45,363 nt of DNA from Flavobacteriaceae bacterium UBA2765 (GTDB taxonomy: Bacteria; Bacteroidota; Bacteroidia; Flavobacteriales; Flavobacteriaceae): NCBI GenBank assembly GCA_002352665.1, contig DEIV01000027.1:1-45363 (forward strand), read 5' to 3'. This document shows, piece by piece, positions 17,259 to 26,112 of the stretch (within the stretch, counting starts at the first letter, position 1; each line of letters begins with the position of its first letter). Both the position numbers and the translations under genes were made by a program. The notes beneath the pieces are model-generated. The model did not search any database, was not told the origin of the DNA, and saw nothing but the letters and a program-made list of their open reading frames with translations.

Positions 17259-17915
17259 TTAATCATCTAACAGGCCTAACTTAATTGCATATTTAGTTAA
17301 ACCAGCTAAATTCCTTACTTCTAATTTAGAAATTAGATTTTTTCTATAGCCCTCAATAGTGTGCTTGCTTAAAAATAGCTGATCGGCAATTTCTTGAGTG
17401 GTATGTTCAAGAGCAATTAATTTTAAAACTTCTTTTTCTCTATTGGTCAAAGAAGTAATAACTTCATTTTCTTTTGTAAACATACTTTGCATATATGCTT
17501 GTTTAATACTTTCAGAAAAGTACTTATCTCCTTTTAATATAGTTTCAATTGCTAATAATAATTCTGTTTTCTCAGCATTTTTAGGCACATAACCATCAAC
17601 ATTGTCATTTGTTAAGGTATGAATCGTTCTTGAATCGTGAAGCATGCTTACCACTAATGTTCTGATAGCAGGGAAATTATCCTTAATATGTTTATTTAAT
17701 TCAATACCACTTACATCTGGCATATTAACATCAGTAATAACAAGATTAATATTTTCACCCTTTATATTATCTAGATATTTAATTACATTTTTACCGGAAT
17801 TGGCAGTCATTACTATTTCAAAATCAGATTCATTATTAATAATACTTAATAAACCATCTAAAAACATTTTATGATCATCTACTACTATCAGTCTACTTTT
17901 GGATTTAACTGTCAT
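17259..17915 (-). CDS. NarL/LuxR-family response regulator
   Basis: The receiver domain (residues 8-125) has Asp13/Asp14, phospho-acceptor Asp62 (VITDVNMPDVSG), Ser90 and Lys112. The C-terminal LuxR-type helix-turn-helix (about 155-215) contains LTNREKEVLKLIA and TQEIADQLFLSKHTIEGYR. It is the output half of the system whose kinase gene overlaps its start by 11 bases (17905-17915), so the two are translationally coupled. The genes it controls are not visible in the window; it may act on its own operon. Confidence 0.94.
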   Translation of the reverse strand: MTVKSKSRLIVVDDHKMFLDGLLSIINNESDFEIVMTANSGKNVIKYLDNIKGENINLVITDVNMPDVSGIELNKHIKDNFPAIRTLVVSMLHDSRTIHTLTNDNVDGYVPKNAEKTELLLAIETILKGDKYFSESIKQAYMQSMFTKENEVITSLTNREKEVLKLIALEHTTQEIADQLFLSKHTIEGYRKNLISKLEVRNLAGLTKYAIKLGLLDD

Positions 17916-19815
17916 AATTTATTGGAATTTCTATATTAACCACTGTACCTCTATTTAATACTGAGTCTATATTTATTTGTGCATTTAAGGTTTCTAAACG
18001 GCTTTTTATGTTTTGTAAGCCAATGCCATTCGGTGTTTTTTCTGTGTCATACCCTATTCCATTATCTTCAAACAACATTTGCACCATATTATTATGCACA
18101 TTTACATGAATTTCAATGTTTTTTGCTTTTGCATGTTTTAATGTATTGGTAATTAATTCTTGTAATATGTTAAATATTTCAACCTGCAAATTTTCGTTTA
18201 AAGCATTTATTTTACTTTCTGGATGTGGGATGAAAGTTATATTTTGATCTGACGCCTTGTCTAGTTTATCAATATATTCACCAATTAATGTAGTAAAAGC
18301 ATTTTGGCTGAATTTACTTGGTATTAAATTGTGGGATATCTCTCTAACTTGTTTGTAAGTCTCATCTATTTGATTTACAATAGAACCCTTTATTTCAGTT
18401 GTATCACTTAAATTATTCATTTGTAATTTGATTGCCGCCAAATTACCACCAATACTATCATGTAATTCTCTGGCAATTCGACTGCGTTCATCATCTTGAG
18501 CTTCAATAGACGCTTTCACTAATTTTAACTCTTGTCCTTTGATTAACGACGACACCTTTTGCCTATTAATTTCTTCTTGTTTGGTATTTAATTGACTCTG
18601 TGCCTGAAGTTTTTGATAATAAACATAAAGTAATGCGACAATTGGCACTAACAAAATTAGAAAACCAATTAAAAAAGCGTTCTTTATAGTCTTTTGTCTT
18701 TTGATTTCACTTTCTTTTAATAATTGCTCTTCTTGTAATGACAATATTTCATTTTCTTTCTGAACAGTTTGATATTTAATTTCAAGCTCTTTAACTTCTT
18801 TAGTATTCTGATCTTGTGTAATCATATTCGATATAGACTGATATTGCGTCATTAAACTATAAGCATTTTTATAATCTTCTAGACTAACATATACATCTAT
18901 TAAGTTATTTGCGATTACCTTTTGCGATTCCAACTGATTCCATTGGACAGCATTTACATAGGCAGTGGACAAAACAATTTGAGCAGCTTCATATTGTTTT
19001 GTAATACTATAAACTTTTCCAATTCTTAATATTGAGGCAATATAAAGGTCATAGAATTGTTTTTCTAAGGCCAAATTTTTTGCCTTTCCTAAAAAATTTA
19101 AAGCTTTGTCATAATTTTTTTCCATCAAGGCAATAGTACCTAGATTGATTTGTACCTTTAAAATGGGTTTATCTAATTTTAAATAATTAAAATCTTTTAA
19201 TGCTTTTTTATAAAACATTTTTGATGCCTCTAAATCATTTCCATATAAATATACATCTCCATAATACTTATTCGCAAAAGCTCTAATTTGCTTATCATTA
19301 CTTTGATTGAGACATTCATCTAATATGGAAATAGATTTATCGTATTCGCCTTTTTCAATATAAGCTAAAGCCAAGCCCAATTTATGCTTATAATGTAGTA
19401 AGGCATTTTTAGCCTTGGGTGTAATAGAAATACCTTGTAAGTAATATTTCATTGCCTCATCATATAATCCTTTTTGAAAAGATCCTATACCCAAAATTTC
19501 ATAAGATTTTGATAATAACAATGTATTTGTAATTTTCTCTGGCGTATTTTTTAATACTTCATCTTTCAAATAATTACCATAGTAAATTATTGAATCAGTA
19601 TTCCCTAATTGAATATGTACCTGTGCTATGGTTTCAATAAGGAAAGTTCTATCCGTAAATGTTATAGCATTATCTAATTGTTGGTATAATGAATCTGGTG
19701 CACGTTCTGGAATAGTACCAAATGCCGTATAACTATTCCCATTTTCTTGTGATATTAAAGAATAGGGGGAAAATAATAGGGAGAGAAATATAAATTTATA
19801 AAATGTTTTATGCAT
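17905..19815 (-). CDS. TPR-containing sensor histidine kinase (HisKA_3 type)
   Basis: The start at 19815 gives MHKTFYKFIFLSLLFSPYSLISQ, a clean signal peptide; the reading from 19827 adds only MIIL. Residues 30-340 form about six to eight TPR units, placed outside the membrane. A coiled coil leads into one membrane segment at about 378-400. HisKA_3 has the phospho-acceptor His452 (ARELHDSIGGNLAAIK), and the HATPase domain ends with DNGIGYD and GIGLQNIKSRLE. This architecture is common in Bacteroidota and pairs with NarL-type regulators, as here. The TPR part probably senses a protein or peptide partner, but this is inference. Confidence 0.93.
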   Translation of the reverse strand: MHKTFYKFIFLSLLFSPYSLISQENGNSYTAFGTIPERAPDSLYQQLDNAITFTDRTFLIETIAQVHIQLGNTDSIIYYGNYLKDEVLKNTPEKITNTLLLSKSYEILGIGSFQKGLYDEAMKYYLQGISITPKAKNALLHYKHKLGLALAYIEKGEYDKSISILDECLNQSNDKQIRAFANKYYGDVYLYGNDLEASKMFYKKALKDFNYLKLDKPILKVQINLGTIALMEKNYDKALNFLGKAKNLALEKQFYDLYIASILRIGKVYSITKQYEAAQIVLSTAYVNAVQWNQLESQKVIANNLIDVYVSLEDYKNAYSLMTQYQSISNMITQDQNTKEVKELEIKYQTVQKENEILSLQEEQLLKESEIKRQKTIKNAFLIGFLILLVPIVALLYVYYQKLQAQSQLNTKQEEINRQKVSSLIKGQELKLVKASIEAQDDERSRIARELHDSIGGNLAAIKLQMNNLSDTTEIKGSIVNQIDETYKQVREISHNLIPSKFSQNAFTTLIGEYIDKLDKASDQNITFIPHPESKINALNENLQVEIFNILQELITNTLKHAKAKNIEIHVNVHNNMVQMLFEDNGIGYDTEKTPNGIGLQNIKSRLETLNAQINIDSVLNRGTVVNIEIPINYDS

Positions 19816-19827
19816 TAAAATAATCAT

Positions 19828-21345
19828 TTAAAGCAGGAACCAATTTTCAATTTCGTTAATAATTTCTGCATCACCAGAGTTACATTCAAATTCATTATTA
19901 CCTTGATTATAAGTATAAACTTTACCCCAATCTTGATAGTTATTGGCAATTTGCTTAATAGCATCACAAATAAAAATCATTTCTTCATTTGTTGTTATAG
20001 GATGTAAAGACAGACGAACCCATCCTGGCTTATTCGTTAAGTTTTTATTAACAATGCCTTTGGTCATTTCTTTGGATGAATCTTTCTGTAATTCAAATAA
20101 ATGATGGCTATACGTACTTGCACAAGACCATCCTCCTCTTACTTGAATACCAAATCTGTCATTTAATAATCTTACTATTAAATTATAATGGATATTTTCA
20201 ATTCCGAAAGAGACACAACCAATCCGTTTTTCTTTGTTATAACCTAAAATAAACAAATCAGGAATTTTTTTCAATTTTTCAAAACAAATTTCCAACAACT
20301 CTTCTTCTCTTTCTTTCATTTTCTCAACATTCATTTTATCCTTCAATTGCATGCATAGGGCGGTACGCATAACTTGTAAAAAACCTGGTGTACCACCATC
20401 TTCTTTTGTTTCAATATCATCATGATAACCATATTCTCCCCAAGGGTTTGTCCATTTCACATTACCACCGCCCGGGTTATCGGGACATTTAGTCTTGTAC
20501 AATTCTTTATTAAAAACCAAAACTCCGCAAGTACCTGGACCACCCAAAAATTTATGTGGAGAAAAGAATATCGCATCTAATTGTTGATTCTTATTTTTTG
20601 GATGCATGTCTATGTCAACATAAGGTGCTGAAGCCGCAAAATCGATAAAACAATATCCACCATGTTTATGCATTACTTCTGCTAATGCATAAAATGGTGT
20701 TATAATACCGGTAACATTAGAACAAGAAGTAAAAGCTCCAATTTTCAACTCTCTATCTTTATATTTTATGATTTCATCTTCTAAAATCTGAGGGCATACT
20801 AACATTTGATCATCAGCAGGTAAAATTACAACATCTGCTATGGTTTCCATCCAGGGAACATGATTAGAGTGATGTTCCATATGCGTTATAAAAACAACTG
20901 GCCTTTCATTCTTAGATAGTTTAATTTGATCTTTGATAACATCGGGCCATCGTAGGCCTATTATACGTTGTAATTTTGCTAATGCTCCTGTCATTCCAGT
21001 ACCAGTAGTAATTAATATATCATTTTCATTTGCATTAACATGTTTTTTTATTATTTGACGTGCATGCTTATAGGCATATGTTGACACTTTTCCTGTCTCA
21101 CTTGAAAAGGAATGCGTGTTAGCTATCATTGGTGCTATTTTATGAAGCATAACTTCTTCAATTGGACCGTATAATCTCCCACTGGCTACCCAATCTGCAT
21201 ACAATACTTTTTGTTCACCACTTATAGATTTATAATCATATCTATCTCCAATTACATTTTCTCTAAATCGTTGAAAATGATCTTCTAATTCTGATTGATG
21301 ATTAATTATATCTAAATGTTGTTTCTTATTGTTTAAAATACTCAT
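19828..21345 (-). CDS. Class V PLP-dependent aminotransferase (cysteine desulfurase-like), 505 aa
   Basis: The fold-type I PLP enzyme is shown by ITTGTGMTGALAKLQ near the cofactor phosphate site, FIDFAASAPYVDIDM (the Asp that contacts the pyridine N), and the Schiff-base Lys265 in FFSPHKFLGGPG. RGGWSCASTYSHHL near residue 405 resembles the cysteine-loop region of NifS/SufS-type enzymes, but at over 500 residues it is about 100 longer than SufS. The reaction is not known; desulfurase, lyase or aminotransferase activity are all possible. Its stop codon directly abuts the longest reading of the kinase gene, so it is the first gene of a three-gene operon with the TPR kinase and NarL regulator. 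Confidence 0.88.
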   Translation of the reverse strand: MSILNNKKQHLDIINHQSELEDHFQRFRENVIGDRYDYKSISGEQKVLYADWVASGRLYGPIEEVMLHKIAPMIANTHSFSSETGKVSTYAYKHARQIIKKHVNANENDILITTGTGMTGALAKLQRIIGLRWPDVIKDQIKLSKNERPVVFITHMEHHSNHVPWMETIADVVILPADDQMLVCPQILEDEIIKYKDRELKIGAFTSCSNVTGIITPFYALAEVMHKHGGYCFIDFAASAPYVDIDMHPKNKNQQLDAIFFSPHKFLGGPGTCGVLVFNKELYKTKCPDNPGGGNVKWTNPWGEYGYHDDIETKEDGGTPGFLQVMRTALCMQLKDKMNVEKMKEREEELLEICFEKLKKIPDLFILGYNKEKRIGCVSFGIENIHYNLIVRLLNDRFGIQVRGGWSCASTYSHHLFELQKDSSKEMTKGIVNKNLTNKPGWVRLSLHPITTNEEMIFICDAIKQIANNYQDWGKVYTYNQGNNEFECNSGDAEIINEIENWFLL

Positions 21346-21532
21346 AAGTTAAATATCAATACTATTATTCGCTTCGGTAAAAATAACCAAAGTGAATGAA
21401 TAATTGTGAAAATCTTTTTTTTATTATCTTCAAGATTGTTCTCTCAAAATTTATAAATAAAATAAGGCAAAGTTTATTTTCTTTATTGCAATTACTGTAA
21501 AATATATAATATCAAACAACGCATATTTTTTA

Positions 21533-21540
21533 TATATTTG
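21533..21540 (+). promoter_or_regulatory. Putative -7 box upstream of the DegT aminotransferase
   Basis: TATATTTG matches the Bacteroidota -7 consensus TAnnTTTG exactly, 26 bases before the ATG at 21566. No TTTG is found at the -33 position, so the call rests on the -7 element and location. Confidence 0.45.
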
Positions 21541-21565
21541 TTTCTTATTTTGAATTCAATATGCT

Positions 21566-22690
21566 ATGAACTCTAGAATATGGATTTCTCCACCTGATAT
21601 GACTGGTGAAGAGTTAAAATATATTCAAAATTCTCTATCCGAAAACTGGGTTTCGTCAGTAGGTCCTAATATTGATGAGTTTGAAAATGTTTTACAAGGA
21701 TATTTAGGAAATAAAAGCGAAGTTGTTGCATTGAATTCAGGCACTTCAGCAATTCATTTAGCATTAATTCAATTAGGAGTAGAACATGGAGATGAAGTTA
21801 TTTGTCAGAGTTTTACTTTTTCGGCATCAGCAAATCCAATCCTTTACATGGGTGCAATACCTGTTTTTGTAGATAGCGAAAAAGACACTTGGAACATTTG
21901 TCCACAATTATTAGAAGAAGCCATTAAGGATAGAATTTTAAAAGGCAATAAACCCAAAGCTATAATTGCAGTGCATTTATATGGTATGCCTTATAAAATT
22001 GATGAAGTGCATTCTGTTGCAAAAAAATATGATATACCAATAATAGAAGATGCGGCAGAAGCATTAGGTAGTAAATATAAAGGTAAAAAATGTGGTACAT
22101 TTGGAGATATAGGTATTCTCTCATTTAATGGCAATAAAATAATTACAACTTCTGCCGGTGGAGCCTTAATTTGCAAGTCGAAGGAAATCAAAAATAAAAT
22201 AATTCATCTAGCTACTCAAGCTAAAGATGATGCACCCCATTATCAACACTCAAAAATTGGATACAATTATAGAATTTCTAATGTGTTATCAGGGATTGGG
22301 TTAGCTCAAATGAAAGTGATAGATGATAGAGTTGCTTCAAGGCGAAAAAATTATAATTTTTATTTTTCTCACTTAAATAAATTGTCTAATATTTCTTTTT
22401 TAGAAGAATTAGAAAGTTTTTATACCAATAGATGGATGACTTGTATATTAACGGAATCTTATGACTTTAGAGAAAATTTAAGATTAACTTTAGAAAATAA
22501 TAATATTGAATCAAAACCATTATGGAAACCATTACATGAACAACCCATTTTCTCAGAATTTCCTTCGTATATCAATGGAGTATCTAGTACTTTATTTAAA
22601 AAAGGATTATGTTTGCCAAGTGGTTCCAATTTATCAATTAGAGAATTAGAAACTATTTTATTAACAATAAACAACATAATAAAAATATAA
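21566..22690 (+). CDS. DegT/DnrJ/EryC1-family sugar aminotransferase
   Basis: A PLP enzyme that transfers an amino group to a nucleotide-linked keto-sugar. It has ALNSGTSAIHLAL at the phosphate-binding end, the Asp in PIIEDAAEALGS, and the Schiff-base Lys191 in LSFNGNKIITTSAGG. The length of 374 is normal, and the closest visible relatives in memory are PglE-like enzymes. It stands at the head of a short exopolysaccharide group with Wza- and Wzc-like genes 117 bases downstream, which suggests its amino sugar is used in a surface glycan. The glycosyltransferases are not in the window. Confidence 0.92.
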   Translation: MNSRIWISPPDMTGEELKYIQNSLSENWVSSVGPNIDEFENVLQGYLGNKSEVVALNSGTSAIHLALIQLGVEHGDEVICQSFTFSASANPILYMGAIPVFVDSEKDTWNICPQLLEEAIKDRILKGNKPKAIIAVHLYGMPYKIDEVHSVAKKYDIPIIEDAAEALGSKYKGKKCGTFGDIGILSFNGNKIITTSAGGALICKSKEIKNKIIHLATQAKDDAPHYQHSKIGYNYRISNVLSGIGLAQMKVIDDRVASRRKNYNFYFSHLNKLSNISFLEELESFYTNRWMTCILTESYDFRENLRLTLENNNIESKPLWKPLHEQPIFSEFPSYINGVSSTLFKKGLCLPSGSNLSIRELETILLTINNIIKI

Positions 22691-22807
22691 ACGGCTTATA
22701 ATGAGCACCTTTTGCAATATTTTCCACTTAAAAAAATCGTTAATTAAAACCTAATTTTTTTTTTAAATTAAACATTAATAACTCTTAATTTCGTAAAAAT
22801 TTTTGAA

Positions 22808-23614
22808 ATGAATAATAAAATCAAATTCTCAGACCTAAAAAATTGTACATTAATTTTATCAATACTTACACTCTTGATATCGTGTGGTACTAAACAAGAT
22901 ATTGTATATTTTCAAGATGCTGATGTTACAGCAATTAGCAGACCTATTGAAAATTATAGTCCTGTCATTCGCCCAGATGACATGTTAACTATTACCGTTT
23001 CTGCATTAGATTTAAATGCAGTAAGACCATTCAACTTAATGGCTGTGGCCTATGCACAAGACGATGGTGAAATAGGTAGAACAGCTTTACAAAGTTATTT
23101 GGTAGATGCCAATGGTAATATTGATTTTCCCGTTTTAGGTACATTGAAATTAGCTGGATTGAATAGAATTCAAGCTACAGCAATGATAAAAGATATGTTA
23201 AAAGAATATATCAAAGACCCCATTGTCAATTTAAGAAATGTAAATTTTAAAGTATCTGTTTTAGGTGAGGTTAATAAACCAGGAGTTTATACGGTTCAAA
23301 ATGACAGAATAACTATTCTAGAAGCATTAGGTTTGGCAGGTGATTTAACTATACAAGCCGAAAGACATAATATTTTGGTTATTAGAGAAGAAGGTGGTAA
23401 AAAAACTTATAATAGAATAAATTTAACCTCAGAAGAAGTGTTTAATTCACCCATGTATTACCTTACTCAAAATGATGTAATATATGTTGAACCAAACAAT
23501 TCAAGAGTTAAAGGGTCTACAGTAGGGCCAAGTACTAATCTAACTTTAGGTGTCGTTTCTGCCCTTTTAACCACAGCAGCATTAGTTATTAGTATAACTA
23601 ATACCAGTAAGTAA
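22808..23614 (+). CDS. Wza-like polysaccharide export lipoprotein
   Basis: The signal peptide ends in LLISCGTKQDIVYFQ, typical of Bacteroidota outer-membrane polysaccharide export proteins. The Poly_export domain follows (about 50-145: IRPDDMLTITVSAL ... FPVLGTLKLAGLNRIQA), then an SLBB domain (about 150-225: VSVLGEVNKPGVYTV). A hydrophobic tail near 240-262 replaces the amphipathic helix of E. coli Wza. It should form the outer-membrane channel for capsule or exopolysaccharide. The Wzc-like gene starts 11 bases after the stop. A weak -7 box TAATTTCG lies at 22786-22793. Confidence 0.93.
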   Translation: MNNKIKFSDLKNCTLILSILTLLISCGTKQDIVYFQDADVTAISRPIENYSPVIRPDDMLTITVSALDLNAVRPFNLMAVAYAQDDGEIGRTALQSYLVDANGNIDFPVLGTLKLAGLNRIQATAMIKDMLKEYIKDPIVNLRNVNFKVSVLGEVNKPGVYTVQNDRITILEALGLAGDLTIQAERHNILVIREEGGKKTYNRINLTSEEVFNSPMYYLTQNDVIYVEPNNSRVKGSTVGPSTNLTLGVVSALLTTAALVISITNTSK

Positions 23615-23625
23615 ATTTATCATTA

Positions 23626-26043
23626 ATGGAATTCGAAAAAAGCTATAACATACAAGAAGAAGATAACTCTGAAAATAGTTTAGATTTAAGAGAGCAAATT
23701 GAAAAATACTTGAGGTATTGGAAATGGTTTTTATTAGCTATTCTAATTACTTTTTCATACACTTATTTTAATTTAAATTTTACAAGACCCTCTTATGAAG
23801 CTTTTACAACTATAAAAATTAAAGATGAAAAAGGTGGCGATAAATCTACATTATCTGCTTTTCAGGATCTAGGTGTCATGAGTAATAGTAAAGATAATAT
23901 TGACGATGAAATAGAAGTTTTAAAATCTAAAACCTTAGTTACCGAAGCTGTAGAATCTTTAAAATTAAATATTCAATTTTTCACTGTTAAAAATTCAATT
24001 AGTGCTTTTCTTGATAATAACTTTGGTTTCAACACCGAATTCTATGAAAAAGAAAATTACGAAAACCCACCCTTAAAATTAAACTTTTTTATTAGTGACT
24101 CAGCATTAAATAACGTTGGTTCACAATTTATTATCTCTATTAATTCTATTAACCAATATACTTTTAGCACGATAGATAAATCAATAATAAAAACACAATC
24201 TTTTGGTGAGAAAATTACAACCAATTTTGGTGATTTAATTATACTTCCAAATCTAGATTTAAGGAAAAATAATTTAATAGGCTCTAATATTCTAGTGAAC
24301 ATTGTACCTATAAAGGTTTTAGCGAATGCTTATGTAGATGGCTTGCAAATTGAACCAAAATCTGAATTTTCAACAATTTTAAGTTTAACTGTAGGAAGTA
24401 GTAATAAAAAAAAGGCAGAGGATTTTTTAGATGAATTGGTGGTAAAATATAACCAGCGTGCTATAGATTTAAAGGAAGAATTAACTAAAAGCACTTCTGA
24501 TTTTGTTACTAAAAGATTGAAGATTATTTCAGAGGAACTAACGGATGTAGATGAAGCTGCTGAATCTGTTAAATCAAAATATGGAGCTTCTGATGTTGCC
24601 TCAAGTGCTGGAATAAATATGCAAGTTGGTCAAGAAATAGAACAACAAATTGTTCAAGCTAATACGCAACTTGAACAGATCAGTGCTATTAAAGAGATTG
24701 TTCAAACCAAAGGTACTAATGAAATTATACCCAACATGGGAATTGCTGACGCTAATGTCTCAAATAGTGTTGATAAATACAATGAATTGATTTTAACAAA
24801 GAAAAACTTACTAAAAAATTCTACTGAAAAAAATCCTATTGTTGCAAATTTAACGGATCAAATTAAATCTTTGGAAACTAATATTAATAAAGGTTTAAAT
24901 AATGTTGAGTCCTCGCAAAAAATTGCATTAGAAAATTTTAACAAACAGTATAATATTACACGTTCAAGAATATATGGTGCACCTCAACAGGAAAGACAGA
25001 TACGAGATGTAACACGTAAACAACAGACTAAAGAAGCTCTATATTTATATTTATTGCAAAAAAGAGAAGAAACTGCTATTACTTTGGGAGTTGCCGATCC
25101 GAATGCAAAAGTTATTGATAAAGCCGAGAGTTTACCTAACAAAGTGGCTCCAAAAAAGAAAATGGCATTTTTATTAGCACTAATTGTTGGTTTATTAATC
25201 CCTTTTTCTATTTTATACCTACGCGAGATACTTGATTCTAAAATACATACAAGAGAAGATATTGAAAAAGTTTTAAACATCCCAATTATTGGAGACATCC
25301 CTAAATTAGAGGGTAAAAAAAGATATCTTATAAAAAAAGATGATTATTCAAGTATTGCTGAAGCATTTAGAATTTTACGTACTAATTTAAGTTTTATATT
25401 ACCTAATAATAAAAGTGACAATAAGGGTAAAGTGATTTTTGTAACTTCAACCATTGCCCATGAAGGAAAATCTTTAGTTTCCACTAATTTGGCAACAACT
25501 TTATCTCATGCTGATAAAAAAACACTGATATTAGGATTAGACATTAGGGCTCCAAAGATAGAACCATATTTAGGAGTTAGAGGTAAATTAGGAGTTACAA
25601 ATTATATTGTGAATTCTGATATAAATTGTGAAGATTTAATAATCAATGCTCCTGAAAATGAATGGTTAGATATTATCTCATCAGGTGATTTAGCACCAAA
25701 CCCTGCAGAATTATTAATGAGTGAAAGAATAAAAGAATTATTTGATTATGCTATAGACAATTATGAATATGTTATTGTAGATACGGCGGCATTTAGTATG
25801 GTAACAGATACTTTATTATTAAGTAAATTTGCCGATTCATTTATCTACGTAATTAGAGCTAACTATCTTGACAAAAGAATGTTAAAATATGTAAGTTTCT
25901 TACATAAAGAAAAAAGATTACCAAATATGGCTCTATTACTTAATGGTTTAGATCATAAAAAATCGTACGGGTATGGTTACGGGTATGGGTATGGAACTAC
26001 ATTTGATAACTCCAAAAAACCTTGGTGGAAATTAGGAACTTAA
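23626..26043 (+). CDS. Wzc-like polysaccharide co-polymerase / BY-kinase
   Basis: A Wzz domain with the first membrane helix near residues 34-52 is followed by long coiled coils (about 260-460), a GNVR-type region, a second helix near 510-530, and a cytoplasmic tyrosine kinase. Walker A is AHEGKS with Lys615. Walker A' reads LGLDIRAP with Gly637 where proteobacterial kinases have the first Asp of DxDxR; Asp639 remains. Walker B is VIVDTAA with Asp719. The tail has five Tyr alternating with Gly (about residues 781-791), the usual autophosphorylation cluster. It controls chain length and export together with the Wza-like channel. No partner phosphatase (Wzb) is in the window. Confidence 0.93.
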   Translation: MEFEKSYNIQEEDNSENSLDLREQIEKYLRYWKWFLLAILITFSYTYFNLNFTRPSYEAFTTIKIKDEKGGDKSTLSAFQDLGVMSNSKDNIDDEIEVLKSKTLVTEAVESLKLNIQFFTVKNSISAFLDNNFGFNTEFYEKENYENPPLKLNFFISDSALNNVGSQFIISINSINQYTFSTIDKSIIKTQSFGEKITTNFGDLIILPNLDLRKNNLIGSNILVNIVPIKVLANAYVDGLQIEPKSEFSTILSLTVGSSNKKKAEDFLDELVVKYNQRAIDLKEELTKSTSDFVTKRLKIISEELTDVDEAAESVKSKYGASDVASSAGINMQVGQEIEQQIVQANTQLEQISAIKEIVQTKGTNEIIPNMGIADANVSNSVDKYNELILTKKNLLKNSTEKNPIVANLTDQIKSLETNINKGLNNVESSQKIALENFNKQYNITRSRIYGAPQQERQIRDVTRKQQTKEALYLYLLQKREETAITLGVADPNAKVIDKAESLPNKVAPKKKMAFLLALIVGLLIPFSILYLREILDSKIHTREDIEKVLNIPIIGDIPKLEGKKRYLIKKDDYSSIAEAFRILRTNLSFILPNNKSDNKGKVIFVTSTIAHEGKSLVSTNLATTLSHADKKTLILGLDIRAPKIEPYLGVRGKLGVTNYIVNSDINCEDLIINAPENEWLDIISSGDLAPNPAELLMSERIKELFDYAIDNYEYVIVDTAAFSMVTDTLLLSKFADSFIYVIRANYLDKRMLKYVSFLHKEKRLPNMALLLNGLDHKKSYGYGYGYGYGTTFDNSKKPWWKLGT

Positions 26044-26066
26044 AATAAACCAATTCTCATAATTTC

Positions 26067-26107
26067 AAAAAAACCAAAGAAAATATTAAAATTTTCTTTG
26101 GTTTTTT
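26067..26107. terminator. Bidirectional terminator between wzc-like gene and nnrD
   Basis: Arms of 17 bp (26067-26083 and 26091-26107; core CCAAAGAAAAT / ATTTTCTTTGG) are flanked by A-runs on one side and T-runs on the other, so it can end transcription from both converging genes. Confidence 0.9.
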
Positions 26108-26112
26108 TGGCA

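Noticed and set aside
25966..26000. Tandem DNA repeat near the end of the Wzc-like gene
   Set aside because: The repeat encodes the Tyr-Gly tail expected in this kinase family, so it is protein-level repetition.
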